A stretch of DNA of 64,000 nt from Nodosilinea sp. PGN35 (GTDB taxonomy: Bacteria > Cyanobacteriota > Cyanobacteriia > Phormidesmidales > Phormidesmidaceae), in assembly GCF_029109325.1 (NCBI RefSeq), contig NZ_JAQKQJ010000015.1, positions 1-64,000 on the forward strand. Direction: 5' to 3'. Made by a program: the position numbers and the translations under genes. Below, piece by piece: positions 7,867 to 16,390 of the stretch. Below the pieces are notes generated by a model that did not search any database, was not told the origin of the DNA, and saw nothing but the letters and a program-made list of their open reading frames with translations. Position 1 is the stretch's first letter. The number at the start of each line of letters is the position of its first letter.

Positions 7867-8248
7867 GGATGTGTACTACGAGGGTGGGCCCCACATTGGC
7901 GACTTGATCATCAACATTTTGCTGGGGTTCACCATTATTTGCCTGCCCCTCACGGTGGGGGCGATCACCCGTGCCCTGTGGCTGCGCTACCGCATCACCA
8001 ACCGGCGCATTTCGGTGACCGGGGGCTGGCAGGGGCGCGATCGCACCGACCTGATTTACAACGAAATCAGCAAAATCGTCACGGTACCCCGTGGACTCGG
8101 CCTGTGGGGCGACATGGTCGTCACCCTCAAGGATGGCAGTCGCCTAGAACTGCGCTCTATGCCCCGGTTTCGCGAGGTGTACGAGTACATCAACGAGCGT
8201 ATCTCTCCAGCGGCCCAGGCTGTCAGCGGCGCGATCGGCAAGAGCTAA
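7853..8248 (+). CDS. PH-domain membrane protein of the rnpA-yidC cluster
   Basis: The 131-residue protein has a membrane segment around residues 20-45 (LIINILLGFTIICLPLTVGA) followed by a bacterial pleckstrin-like domain: RYRITNRRISVTGGWQGRDR, IYNEISKIVTVPRGLGLWGD and a final KDGSRLELRSMPRFREVYEY. It occupies the place between rnpA and yidC that a similar protein holds in other cyanobacteria such as Synechocystis. That suggests a link to membrane protein insertion; no biochemical role is evident. Its start lies inside the rnpA end. Confidence 0.85.
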   Translation: MGIREDVYYEGGPHIGDLIINILLGFTIICLPLTVGAITRALWLRYRITNRRISVTGGWQGRDRTDLIYNEISKIVTVPRGLGLWGDMVVTLKDGSRLELRSMPRFREVYEYINERISPAAQAVSGAIGKS

Positions 8249-8265
8249 CTACGGCAATCCCGACC

Positions 8266-8291
8266 CGTTGGGGCGGCTTGCCTCCCCAACG
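8266..8291. repeat. 8-bp inverted repeat between PH gene and yidC
   Basis: CGTTGGGG (8266-8273) and CCCCAACG (8284-8291) form a perfect stem with a 10-base loop. There is no T-run after it, so it may be an RNA stability or processing element rather than a terminator. Confidence 0.5.
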
Positions 8292-8354
8292 ATGGGGTAG
8301 ATTAGGTAACTGAGCAGTCAACGTCGTATCCCCTGTAGCAGGGTTCAGGTGCCC

Positions 8355-9500
8355 ATGGATTTTGGAATTGGATTTCTGACCAACAACATCATGTTGCCGA
8401 TCCTAGATTTTTTCTACGGAATCGTGCCCAGCTACGGGTTGGCCATTGTGGCCCTCACCCTGGTCATTCGCTTTGCCCTCTACCCCCTCAACGCCGGTTC
8501 TATTCGCAACATGCGCCGCATGAAGGTGGCCCAGCCCCTAATGCAGAAGCGCGTCAAAGAGATTCAAGAGCGCTACAAAGACAACCCTGCCAAACTCCAG
8601 GAAGAGATGAGCGGAGTTTACAAAGAGTTTGGTAACCCCCTGGCGGGCTGCTTTCCGGTGCTGCTGCAAATGCCCATTCTCTTTGCCCTGTTTGCCACCC
8701 TGCGGGGGTCGCCGTTCTCTGACATCAACTACGACGTCAACGTTCAGGTTTTTCCCCAGGAAAAGATCGAGCAGATTCAGCCCCAGGTATTTAGCACCCC
8801 TCCCAAGGCCATCTACGTGTCCGATGGGTCTCACTTTCCTATCTCGGCGGTGATGCCCGGTGGCAACAAGCTGGTGGTGGGCGAAAAAACCGACGTGCGG
8901 CTGCAAACCGCCGAGGGCCAAACCATCGAAGCTCTGGTATCGGAGTACAACGAAGACGTAGACAGCTTCCAGCCCAGGTGGGAGATCACCAAAGGTGAAG
9001 ATGTCGTTGCTGTGGATGCAGAGGGCCACATTACTGCTCTGGCCCCTGGGGAAGCCACCGTGCGGGTGCAGGCCCCCGGTCTAGCCGCCAACAAAGGGTT
9101 TTTGTTCATCAAAGCCCTGGGTCGCATTGGCGTGACCGGCGAAGACGGCTCCATCCACTGGGATATTTTGATTATGGTGCTGAGCTTTGGGGCCAGCCTC
9201 TACATCAACCAGGTGCTGTCGGGGCAGGGCTCTACCTCCAGCGACAACCCCCAGCAGGCGGCAGTCAATAAGTTTACCCCCCTGATCTTTTCCGGCATGT
9301 TTCTGTTCTTTCCGCTGCCGGCCGGGGTGCTGATGTACATGGTAATTGCCAACATCTTCCAAACCCTGCAAACCTTCATTCTCTCCCGCGAGCCCCTGCC
9401 CGAAAATCTGCAAAAAATCGTCGATGCCGAAACCAAGGTCGAAGACGACCGGCAGACTCTGCCCTTTGAACCCGGACGTAGCAAGAAGAAAAAGGCATAG
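8355..9500 (+). CDS. yidC: Membrane protein insertase YidC/Oxa1/Alb3
   Basis: YidC inserts proteins into the plasma and thylakoid membranes alone or with Sec. The conserved core is clear: a first membrane helix ending LTLVIRFALYPLNAGSIRN, the cytoplasmic hairpin with LQEEMSGVYKEFGNPLAGCF, helix LLQMPILFALFATLRGS and the late helices ILIMVLSFGASLYINQVLSG and FTPLIFSGMFLFFPLPAGVL. Between them lies an insert of about 150 residues containing an Ig-like (BIG2-type) stretch, WEITKGEDVVAVDAEGHITA. The tail is lysine-rich (SKKKKA), as in ribosome-binding YidC. The ATG at 8355 is preferred to a GTG six bases upstream. Confidence 0.95.
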   Translation: MDFGIGFLTNNIMLPILDFFYGIVPSYGLAIVALTLVIRFALYPLNAGSIRNMRRMKVAQPLMQKRVKEIQERYKDNPAKLQEEMSGVYKEFGNPLAGCFPVLLQMPILFALFATLRGSPFSDINYDVNVQVFPQEKIEQIQPQVFSTPPKAIYVSDGSHFPISAVMPGGNKLVVGEKTDVRLQTAEGQTIEALVSEYNEDVDSFQPRWEITKGEDVVAVDAEGHITALAPGEATVRVQAPGLAANKGFLFIKALGRIGVTGEDGSIHWDILIMVLSFGASLYINQVLSGQGSTSSDNPQQAAVNKFTPLIFSGMFLFFPLPAGVLMYMVIANIFQTLQTFILSREPLPENLQKIVDAETKVEDDRQTLPFEPGRSKKKKA

Positions 9501-9503
9501 CCC

Positions 9504-10013
9504 ATGGTTACCGACGCTGCCGCCGCTGGTGTGAACTGGTTAACCACCCTGCTCACCATGCAGGGGGTGACCAGCACCGTCACCGCCCACCCAGTCGAAG
9601 ACGAGTCGGGGGAAAGCTGCTGGCTCACCATCGCCGAAGCGTCCCTCTCGCCCGAGCAGGTGCAGGCGCTGATTGGCGAAGGAGGTGCGGTGCTCGACTC
9701 GATTCAATACCTGGCCAACACCACCTTAAATTTGGGCAAGGCCCAGGCGGAGCAGCAGGCCTTTACCATTGAGCTGGCGGGCTACCGGGCCCAGCGCCTT
9801 GAGGAGCTGAAGGCGATGGCGGCAGAGGCTGCCGAGCGAGTGCTGACCAGCGGCAAAGAGTACGAAATGCAGGGGCTCTCCTCCGCTGAGCGTCGGCAGA
9901 TGCACCACTTTATGTCGGCCTACGGGGGGGTAGGCACTTTTAGCCGGGGCCGTGAACCCGATCGCCGCCTGGTAGTTTGCTTGGCCGAGCAAGCCCCCCA
10001 GGCCGAAGGCTAG
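9504..10013 (+). CDS. khpB: KH/R3H RNA-binding protein KhpB (Jag/EloR)
   Basis: The 169-residue protein starts four bases after the yidC stop, the classical yidC-jag arrangement. It has a KH-like domain (LIGEGGAVLDSIQYLANTTL, residues about 55-75) and a C-terminal R3H domain (LSSAERRQMHHFMSAYGGVG then REPDRRLVV). The N-terminal Jag domain of Firmicutes is reduced, as is usual in cyanobacteria. The family binds RNA and affects envelope growth; the role in cyanobacteria is less defined. Identification rests on domain order and synteny. Confidence 0.9.
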   Translation: MVTDAAAAGVNWLTTLLTMQGVTSTVTAHPVEDESGESCWLTIAEASLSPEQVQALIGEGGAVLDSIQYLANTTLNLGKAQAEQQAFTIELAGYRAQRLEELKAMAAEAAERVLTSGKEYEMQGLSSAERRQMHHFMSAYGGVGTFSRGREPDRRLVVCLAEQAPQAEG

Positions 10014-10063
10014 GTAAAGGAAAACCGCTACTTAGGCCAGCGCTGGCGCTGGGAGGTATGGCC

Positions 10064-10573
10064 ATGGAAAAAGTGTATATCCCCCATCTGCTGCAGCGGC
10101 CCGAGCAGACTCTCACCGTTGAGCTTGACTCCCACCTGGCCGATCTCGAGACCCTGACGCCGGTACGGGGCGAGCTGACGGTCATCCACCAGGGCACCTA
10201 CCTGGAGGTGAAGGCCAAAGCCGACACGATCGTGACGCTGACCTGCGATCGCTGCCTGCAAGCCTACAATCACCGCGTATCCCTGGTGGCCCAGGAGCTA
10301 ATCTGGCTGGAGCCCGACCCCGACCCCGCCACCCTGCCCCTGGAGCGCGAGGTCTCCGTAGACGACCTGTTTGAGACCCTGCCCCCCAACGGCCACTTCT
10401 ACCCCGAAACCTGGGTTTACGAGCAAATCTGCCTGGCGCTGCCTCTACCCCAGATCTGCGATGAAGATTGCGCGGGCATCGATCTCAACGGCACCGCCGC
10501 CGCTAACCCTGTAGACCGCCGCTGGTCGGCGCTGGCCCAGCTTCAGCAGCAGCTCCAGCCCCCCGAGGCTTAA
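10064..10573 (+). CDS. DUF177 (YceD-family) protein
   Basis: The protein reads MEKVYIPHLLQRPEQTLTVE and carries the DUF177 signature: VTLTCDRCLQAYNHRVSLVA in the middle, and ELIWLEPDPD and EREVSVDDLFETLP toward the end. CDRC with a later CDEDC resembles a zinc site. YceD is needed for 23S rRNA maturation in bacteria and plants, so a ribosome-biogenesis role is likely. Two ATGs compete; a GGGAGG box at 10051-10056 lies seven bases before the second (10064) but only one base before the first, which decides the start. It closes the rpmH cluster. Confidence 0.85.
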   Translation: MEKVYIPHLLQRPEQTLTVELDSHLADLETLTPVRGELTVIHQGTYLEVKAKADTIVTLTCDRCLQAYNHRVSLVAQELIWLEPDPDPATLPLEREVSVDDLFETLPPNGHFYPETWVYEQICLALPLPQICDEDCAGIDLNGTAAANPVDRRWSALAQLQQQLQPPEA

Positions 10574-10847
10574 ACGCACCGAGGGGCTCCCTAGGGCGTG
10601 CCATCAATTGTGGCCAAAAGCCCTGAATATCAAGCCTTGCTACGCCCGACCCAACCGACAGGCTAGGGGCTGCAACCCTTGTTTTTTTTGCGGATTCAGC
10701 AGCTAATTGATGATAGCCCCTAGCGCTAACCCCCAGTTTGCCGAGAGCCAGGGCGAACCGCTTGGCCTGAAATCATCGGGAACTCTCTAAAATCCTATAG
10801 GCTGGAAATACCGATCGAGCACTGTGGGACAACTGAGTCGCGCTGAC
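10574..10847. other. Intergenic region with a long inverted repeat and T8 run
   Basis: No coding signal is seen. GCTAGGGGCT (about 10662) and AGCCCCTAGC (about 10715) are perfect 10-base complements enclosing some 43 bases, with a run of eight T near 10681. An inner GGG/CCC hairpin precedes the T-run and could end transcription from the DUF177 gene. The remainder should hold the promoter of the ATPase gene; none is convincingly recognisable. Confidence 0.45.
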
Positions 10848-12368
10848 ATGGGTTTTACCGACGAACTGGGGCTGCTGATTCGCGCCCGCTATCCAATTAT
10901 CTACATCGCCACCGCCGAAGAGGAGCGGGCCGAGGCCGACATTGCCGCCTGTGCTGCCGCCCAGGGCAACCGCGCCCTGTACACCTGGGATTTTGTCGAT
11001 GGCTACCAGGGTAACCTCAACGACGCCGGGGTTGGCAAACGCAACCCGCTGCAGGCCCTAGAGCTAGTGGAAAAGCTGCCCGCTACCGCCCCGGCTATCT
11101 TTGTGCTGCGCGACTTCCATCGGTTTTTAGACGATGTGGCAATTTCTCGCAAGCTGCGCAATCTGGCCCGCCGACTCAAGGCTCAGCCCAAGACCCTGGT
11201 GATTCTCTCGGCTGCGCTCACCATTCCCGATGAGCTGAGCGAGGCCGTGACGGTGCTGGAATTTACCCTGCCCGATGCCGCCGCCATTCGCCAGGAGGTG
11301 CGGCAGCTGCTGGGCTCCACCGGCACCGACCTGCCGACGGCTATGGTCGAAGAGGTGGTGCGCACCTGCCAGGGCCTGTCGCTGGAGCGCATTCGCCGGG
11401 TGCTGGCGCGGGCGATCGCCACCCACGGAGCCTTTGACCCCAACGACCTCGACCTGATTCTCGACGAAAAGCGCCAGAGCATTCGCCAGACCCAAATTCT
11501 CGACTACTACCCTGCCAAAGAACAGATCTCTGACATCGGCGGTCTGGACAATCTCAAAGACTGGCTGCTAAAACGGGGGGCGGCATTCTCAGAAAAGGCG
11601 CGCCAGTACGGCCTGCCCCACCCGCGCGGGCTGCTGCTGCTGGGCATTCAGGGAACGGGCAAGTCGCTGACCGCCAAGGCGATCGCCCACCACTGGCACC
11701 TGCCCCTGCTGCGCCTCGACGTGGGGCGACTGTTTGGCGGCCTGGTGGGGGAATCTGAGGCCCGCACCCGCCAGATGATTCAGCTGGCCGAGGCCCTGGC
11801 TCCCTGCGTGCTGTGGATTGACGAGATTGACAAAGCCTTTGCGGGGATGGATGGCCGGGGCGATGCGGGCACCGCCAGTCGAGTCTTCGGCACCTTCATC
11901 ACCTGGATGGCGGAGAAGACGTCGCCGGTGTTTGTGGTGGCCACCGCCAACAACATTCAGGCCCTGCCGCCGGAGATGCTGCGCCGGGGCCGCTTCGACG
12001 AAATTTTCTTTGTCGGGCTGCCCAGTCAGGGCGATCGCCAGGCCATCTTTGAAGTTCACCTCTCGCGCCTGCGGCCCCACACCCTCAAAAGCTTCGACAC
12101 CGCCCGGCTGGCCTACGAAACGCCGGACTTCTCGGGGGCGGAGATCGAACAGGCGATCGTCGAGGCCATGCACCTGGGCTTTAGCCAGAACCGCGACTTT
12201 ACCACCGACGACATTCTCACCGCCGCCAGCGAAATGGTGCCCCTGGCCCGCACCGCCCAGGAGCAGATCGAGGCGCTGCAAGCCTGGGCAACCTCGGGCA
12301 AAGCGCGGCTGGCGTCGCGCAGCGGCATCGACGCGCGGTTTCGCCCGACTCTGCCCGATGCCGACTAG
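10848..12368 (+). CDS. ycf46: AAA ATPase, Ycf46 homologue
   Basis: The protein of about 506 residues has the Ycf46 layout: an N-terminal degenerate ATPase-like domain (ELGLLIRARYPIIYIATAEE, FVLRDFHRFLDD) and a C-terminal AAA domain with Walker A GIQGTGKSLTAKAI, Walker B CVLWIDEIDKAF, sensor VVATANN and the arginine-finger segment LRRGRFDEIFFV. Ycf46 is encoded in some algal plastids and all cyanobacteria, and has been linked to inorganic-carbon use and photosynthetic regulation. I choose the ATG at 10848 (MGFTDELG), matching the usual start; a GTG lies 24 bases upstream. It is monocistronic as far as visible. Confidence 0.9.
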   Translation: MGFTDELGLLIRARYPIIYIATAEEERAEADIAACAAAQGNRALYTWDFVDGYQGNLNDAGVGKRNPLQALELVEKLPATAPAIFVLRDFHRFLDDVAISRKLRNLARRLKAQPKTLVILSAALTIPDELSEAVTVLEFTLPDAAAIRQEVRQLLGSTGTDLPTAMVEEVVRTCQGLSLERIRRVLARAIATHGAFDPNDLDLILDEKRQSIRQTQILDYYPAKEQISDIGGLDNLKDWLLKRGAAFSEKARQYGLPHPRGLLLLGIQGTGKSLTAKAIAHHWHLPLLRLDVGRLFGGLVGESEARTRQMIQLAEALAPCVLWIDEIDKAFAGMDGRGDAGTASRVFGTFITWMAEKTSPVFVVATANNIQALPPEMLRRGRFDEIFFVGLPSQGDRQAIFEVHLSRLRPHTLKSFDTARLAYETPDFSGAEIEQAIVEAMHLGFSQNRDFTTDDILTAASEMVPLARTAQEQIEALQAWATSGKARLASRSGIDARFRPTLPDAD

Positions 12369-12442
12369 CTCCCCCGATGCCGATTGGCGGGAGGTGCTGT
12401 ACCATTAGCAAGCTGTAGACCTTCACTGGCCCGCTACCGTCC

Positions 12443-12913
12443 ATGAAAGGATTTTTCCTCGGCCTGTCAAAGTTGATTTTGGGGGTCGCGATCGCCCTCA
12501 TCCTGCTGTCGATGGCCGGGGTGGCCACCGCCCGCTACTTTATGGGTCGCCTGTCGGTGCTGCCGCCCAAACCGCTCTACGGCGACGAACTGCCCGCCGC
12601 CGAGCCCGAAGCCGCCCCTGAAGCCGCTGTCGAACCCGTGGTCGAGCCCCCTCCAGAACCCGCCCCAGCGGCGGCAGCGCCCCCCGAACCCGCCCTCGAA
12701 CCCGGTGCCTACAACGCCACCGTGGTACAGCCCATCGGCCTGGTCATGCGCGAAGGCCCCGGCGTGGAGTTTCCCCAGGTGGGGGGCGTGGATGTGAACG
12801 AAGCAGTGGTGGTGCTGGAAGAGCCCGCCGACCAGCCGTGGGTTAAGGTGCGCGTGGTGTCTAACGGTCAAGAAGGCTGGGTCAAAGCGGGCAATACCCG
12901 CCGCGTTGAGTAG
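12443..12913 (+). CDS. Membrane-anchored SH3-domain protein
   Basis: The 156-residue protein has one N-terminal hydrophobic helix (LILGVAIALILLSMAGVATA) that is a signal anchor or uncleaved signal, then a Pro/Ala/Glu-rich linker (residues about 45-90), then a bacterial SH3 domain with GLVMREGPGVEFPQVGGVDV, AVVVLEEPADQPWVKVRV and GQEGWVKAGNTRRV. Such domains usually bind peptidoglycan or proteins in the periplasm. It stands alone, convergent with the phosphoketolase gene. Specific function is unknown. Confidence 0.85.
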   Translation: MKGFFLGLSKLILGVAIALILLSMAGVATARYFMGRLSVLPPKPLYGDELPAAEPEAAPEAAVEPVVEPPPEPAPAAAAPPEPALEPGAYNATVVQPIGLVMREGPGVEFPQVGGVDVNEAVVVLEEPADQPWVKVRVVSNGQEGWVKAGNTRRVE

Positions 12914-12916
12914 GTG

Positions 12917-12934
12917 CCGGGGCGATCGCCCCGG
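12917..12934. repeat. 18-bp GC palindrome with HIP1 core
   Basis: CCGGGGCGATCGCCCCGG is a perfect palindrome centred on a HIP1 octamer, immediately downstream of the SH3 gene stop. It could serve as a hairpin for 3' end stability; there is no T-run. Confidence 0.5.
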
Positions 12935-13041
12935 TCTAACAGGCCGCCCTTAGGAATGGGGTCTGGCTTAACCACCCCTCCCCCATTCGGGCTCAACACC
13001 CACCCCATAGCGAACACAGCCGGGTCAATTGGGTTAGGAGG

Positions 13042-13077
13042 TTCAGCAACCCCAGGAACGTTCCAGGGGTTGCTGAA
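13042..13077. terminator. Hairpin between convergent SH3 and phosphoketolase genes
   Basis: TTCAGCAACCCC (13042-13053) pairs with GGGGTTGCTGAA (13066-13077); the inner GGAACGTTCC is itself palindromic, giving 18-base arms with one mismatch. It lies between two converging genes and suits a bidirectional terminator, though neither side has a T-run. Confidence 0.55.
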
Positions 13078-13100
13078 TGTCTTAGCCCTAGCAAGGCATG

Positions 13101-15500
13101 CTAGTAAGGCCACTGCCAGTGAACGATGTCGTCGGGGTCTTTGCCCTCGGCGTGGGCGTAGGTCAGACACTCGATGATTTTGTTCTTCATCTTTTCCTTG
13201 ACGTGGGCCGCCGCCGAACCGAGCTTGGGAACGCGATCGATCACGTCGATGACCAGGTTAAAGCGATCGATTTCGTTGTTGATCGCCAACTCCAGCGGGG
13301 TGTTGATGTTGCCCTGCTCTTTATAGCCTCGCACGTGAATGCGCTCCTGGTTCGAGCGGCGGTACACCAGCTTGTGAATCAGCCAGGGGTAGCCGTGGAA
13401 ATTGAAGATGATCGGTTTGTCTGGCGTAAAGAGCGAGTCAAAGTCGCGGTTGCTGAGCCCGTGGGGGTGCTCTCCTGCCGAAATTAGGGTGAACAGGTCA
13501 ACCACGTTGATAAACCGCACCTTCAGGTAGGGAAACTCTTCCCGCAAAATGGCGGTCGCCGCCAGCGATTCTTTGGTGACAATGTCCCCGCAGCAGGCCA
13601 TTACCACATCGGGATTGTCGGGCTCGGTGCCGCAGTCGTCGTTGCTGGCCCAGTCCCAAATGCCGAGGCCCTTGGTGCAGTGAATCACCGCCTGCTCCAT
13701 GTCGAGGTACTGGAGGTGGTTCTGCTTGTCGGCAACAATCACGTTGATGTAGTCCACGCTGCGGAAGCAGTGGTCGGCCACCGACAGCAGACAGTTAGCG
13801 TCGGGCGGAAAGTAAACCCTCACCACGTCGGGGCTTTTGTTGGTGACCAGATCGACGTAGCCAGGATCCTGGTGGCTAAAGCCGTTGTGGTCTTGTCGCC
13901 ACACCAGCGACGACAGCAGAATGTTGAGCGACGACACCGATCGCCGCCAGGAAACGTGATTTTTGCAGATATCCAGCCACTTGGCGTGCTGGTTAAACAT
14001 CGAGCTGACCACGTGAGCAAAGGCCTCGTAGCTGTGGAACAGGCCGTGGCGACCGGTGAGCAGGTAGCCCTCTAGCCAGCCTTGGAGGGTGTGTTCGCTG
14101 AGCATTTCCATCACCCGGCCATCCTGGGAAAGCTCGCTTCCGTCGAGGTCTTCGGGCAAAAAGTCGGCCATCCAGGCCTTCTTAGAGACCTCATAGACTG
14201 AGTTCAGCCGGTTGGAGGCGGTCTCGTCAGGCCCCATGAGGCGGAAGTTATTGGGGTTGTAGCGCATAATGTCGCGCATGAGAACGCCCAGGGCCTTGGT
14301 GTTCTCAAATTCAACGCTGCCGGGCTTGGGCACGTCGATCGCGTAGTCTCTGAAGTTGGGCATCTTCAGGGCCTTGCGCAGCATACCGCCGTTGGCGTTG
14401 GGGTTGGCGCTCATGCGGCGCTCGCCCCTGGGGGCGAGTTCCCTCAGCTCGGGCACCAGGGTACCGTTTTCGTCGAACAGCTCCTCTGGCCCATAGCTGC
14501 GCATCCACTCCTCCAGCAGGCGCAGGTGCTCAGGGTTGCTGTGCATGCCGCCCATGGGTACCTGGTGCGATCGCCAAAACCCTTCTACCTTGTGGCCATC
14601 GACCTCCTTCGGGCCCGTCCAGCCCTTCGGGGTACGCAGCACAATCATCGGCCAGCGGGGCCGCTCCAGGCTGCCGCCAAGGCGGGCCTCGCGCTGAATC
14701 TCTTTGATCTTGAGCACGCACTCTTCCATGACCGCCGCCATGGTCTGATGCACCTCAGCCGGGTCGCTGCCCTCAACAAAATAGGGAGTGTAGCCGTAGC
14801 CCCTAAACAGACATTCCAGCTCTTCGTGGGACACCCGCGAGAGAATGGACGGGTTGGCGATTTTATAGCCGTTCAGGTTGAGAATGGGCAGCACCGCTCC
14901 ATCACGGGCGGGATTGATAAACTTGTTCGAGTGCCAGGCCGTGGCCAGGGCACCGGTTTCGGCCTCCCCGTCGCCGACCACACAGGCCACAATCAAGTCG
15001 GGGTTGTCGAGAACCGCCCCAAAGGAGTGGGACAGGCTATAGCCCAGTTCCCCCCCCTCATGGATAGAGCCAGGGGTTTCGGGGGTGACGTGGCTGCCGA
15101 TATGGCCAGGGAACGAAAACTGCTTGAAGAAGCGCCCCATGCCGTCGGCGTCCATGCTCTTATCGGGATAGACCTCGGCATAGGTGCCTTCCAGATAGAC
15201 TGGCCCCAGCACCCCCGGCGCACCGTGGCCCGGCCCCGCCACAAAGATCATATTCAGGTCGTACTGCTTAATCAGCCGGTTGCAGTGGATGTAGGTAAAG
15301 CTCAGGGCGGGAGACGCCCCCCAGTGGCCCAGCAGCCGGTGCTTAACGTGCTCAGACTTGAGGGGCTGCCTCAGTAGCGGGTTGCTGCGCAGATAGATCA
15401 TACCGACGGCAAGGTAGTTACAGGCCCGCCAGTAGGCGTGCATTTTGCGCAGCTCTTCATCGGTGAGGGGTTTAGTTTGGGGCAGGGAAGCGACTACCAT
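13101..15500 (-). CDS. xfp: Phosphoketolase (xylulose-5-P/fructose-6-P)
   Basis: The thiamine-diphosphate enzyme splits xylulose-5-phosphate or fructose-6-phosphate to acetyl phosphate. Diagnostic segments are RLLGHWGASPALSFTYIHCN, FVAGPGHGAP, the ThDP/Mg motif VVGDGEAETGALATAWHSNK, and LRTPKGWTGP; the C-terminal domain contains INVIVADKQNHLQYLDME. The ATG at 15500 gives a 799-residue protein of normal length; a TTG eight codons upstream is less likely. No acetate kinase or phosphotransacetylase gene accompanies it here. A perfect 16-bp palindrome lies about 70 bases upstream and may be an operator. Confidence 0.95.
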   Translation of the reverse strand: MVVASLPQTKPLTDEELRKMHAYWRACNYLAVGMIYLRSNPLLRQPLKSEHVKHRLLGHWGASPALSFTYIHCNRLIKQYDLNMIFVAGPGHGAPGVLGPVYLEGTYAEVYPDKSMDADGMGRFFKQFSFPGHIGSHVTPETPGSIHEGGELGYSLSHSFGAVLDNPDLIVACVVGDGEAETGALATAWHSNKFINPARDGAVLPILNLNGYKIANPSILSRVSHEELECLFRGYGYTPYFVEGSDPAEVHQTMAAVMEECVLKIKEIQREARLGGSLERPRWPMIVLRTPKGWTGPKEVDGHKVEGFWRSHQVPMGGMHSNPEHLRLLEEWMRSYGPEELFDENGTLVPELRELAPRGERRMSANPNANGGMLRKALKMPNFRDYAIDVPKPGSVEFENTKALGVLMRDIMRYNPNNFRLMGPDETASNRLNSVYEVSKKAWMADFLPEDLDGSELSQDGRVMEMLSEHTLQGWLEGYLLTGRHGLFHSYEAFAHVVSSMFNQHAKWLDICKNHVSWRRSVSSLNILLSSLVWRQDHNGFSHQDPGYVDLVTNKSPDVVRVYFPPDANCLLSVADHCFRSVDYINVIVADKQNHLQYLDMEQAVIHCTKGLGIWDWASNDDCGTEPDNPDVVMACCGDIVTKESLAATAILREEFPYLKVRFINVVDLFTLISAGEHPHGLSNRDFDSLFTPDKPIIFNFHGYPWLIHKLVYRRSNQERIHVRGYKEQGNINTPLELAINNEIDRFNLVIDVIDRVPKLGSAAAHVKEKMKNKIIECLTYAHAEGKDPDDIVHWQWPY

Positions 15501-15569
15501 GGCATTAATTCCAGCGATAAACAAGCACTAGCTTTGAAAGAATCAAAACAGATTTTTCAGTCTTAGGTT

Positions 15570-15585
15570 AATGTTCTAGAACATT
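15570..15585. promoter_or_regulatory. 16-bp palindrome upstream of xfp, candidate operator
   Basis: AATGTTCTAGAACATT is perfectly self-complementary and lies 70-85 bases before the xfp ATG. It is not the GAAC-N4-GTTC layout of LexA boxes; the half-sites are reversed. A dimeric regulator site is the simplest reading. Confidence 0.5.
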
Positions 15586-15782
15586 TTCTATGATCTGAAC
15601 AGTACTCTGGCGAAATTAAGCCCAGATTATGGCTCTTAAAAAACGCCGTAAGTACTACCAGGCAAGCAGCTTAAAGCAATGACCGAGCACAATTTATCGT
15701 TTTGTTTCTGGGCCTCTAAGGAACTATTCACCCCATAGATTTGACCCAATGACAGAGGCGATCGCCCCTTGATCCATACCGC

Positions 15783-15808
15783 AAAAAAGCTGGAAAACTG
15801 CTTTTGTG
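15783..15808 (-). terminator. Hairpin with T6 after the HHH gene
   Basis: On the minus strand AAAAGC pairs with GCTTTT over a nine-base loop and runs into a T-tract. It lies about 45 bases downstream of the HHH protein stop. Confidence 0.5.
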
Positions 15809-15852
15809 AGAATTGCTACAGTCATTTTTTCAAAAGTTATCAAGTCTTACAG

Positions 15853-16380
15853 TTAGGGTCGCAGATAGTACATCAACATCTGCACCAGGTCGGGGGCCAG
15901 CCCCAGGCGGCGCTGTAGGTCAGCGAGATCGTGGTAGGGGCCGTGGTGCGATCGCTCCTGCACCATCGCCGCCGCCAGGGCAGCGGTCATCCCCGGCAGC
16001 GCGCCAAGCTGTTGAACCGTGGCCAAATTGAGGCTGACCGAGGGCAGGGTACCTCCGTGGGTGTCGTAGTAGCAAAACGACAGCACCGCGGCCAAGGGCA
16101 TGAGCTGGGTTGGCGCTACCCCCAGGGCCGCCGCGAGGTCTTCTAAGCAATGAAACTGGACTCCGGCCTGGCGCAGGCGCACTAACCCCTGGGCCTGGCG
16201 AATCGACAGCCCCGGCAGCCGCAGCCAGTCGTCTACCGTGGCTCGGTTCACATCCAGGGCATAGCCCAGCCGCGCTGCCTGCTCCACCTCCTGGTAAGAC
16301 CGCAGCCGATAGCCCGGTTGGCTCAGGCGCGCCGCCAGGGGGTTTAACTGTGCCCTCAGGGCTTGCCAACGCTTCAGCAC
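15853..16380 (-). CDS. Helix-hairpin-helix (ComEA-like) DNA-binding protein
   Basis: Two helix-hairpin-helix units are visible: DVNRATVDDWLRLPGLSIRQ with RLRQAGVQFHCLEDLAAALG, and a second with VSLNLATVQQLGALPGMTAA followed by GPYHDLADLQRRLGL. These match ComEA-type HhH domains that bind DNA without sequence preference. No signal peptide or membrane anchor is present, so it is not a classic ComEA receptor. I choose the GTG at 16380, 11 bases after the stop of the preceding TM2 gene; an in-frame TTG at 16431 would overlap that gene. Function in DNA metabolism is inferred. Confidence 0.75.
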   Translation of the reverse strand: MLKRWQALRAQLNPLAARLSQPGYRLRSYQEVEQAARLGYALDVNRATVDDWLRLPGLSIRQAQGLVRLRQAGVQFHCLEDLAAALGVAPTQLMPLAAVLSFCYYDTHGGTLPSVSLNLATVQQLGALPGMTAALAAAMVQERSHHGPYHDLADLQRRLGLAPDLVQMLMYYLRP

Positions 16381-16390
16381 CGTCTTCGCC

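Larger units (their letters stand above)
15501..15852. other. AT-richer intergenic region upstream of xfp
   Basis: About 350 bases without a gene. It contains the palindrome at 15570-15585 and a hairpin with a T-run near 15783-15808 that fits termination of the HHH gene. I see no other coding or RNA signal. It probably holds the xfp promoter. Confidence 0.6.

Noticed and set aside
14526..15377. Long open frame opposite phosphoketolase
   Set aside because: It mirrors the strong codon bias of xfp on the other strand and has no family features.
15570..15585. LexA box
   Set aside because: The half-sites run GTTC then GAAC, the reverse of the GAAC-N4-GTTC layout.
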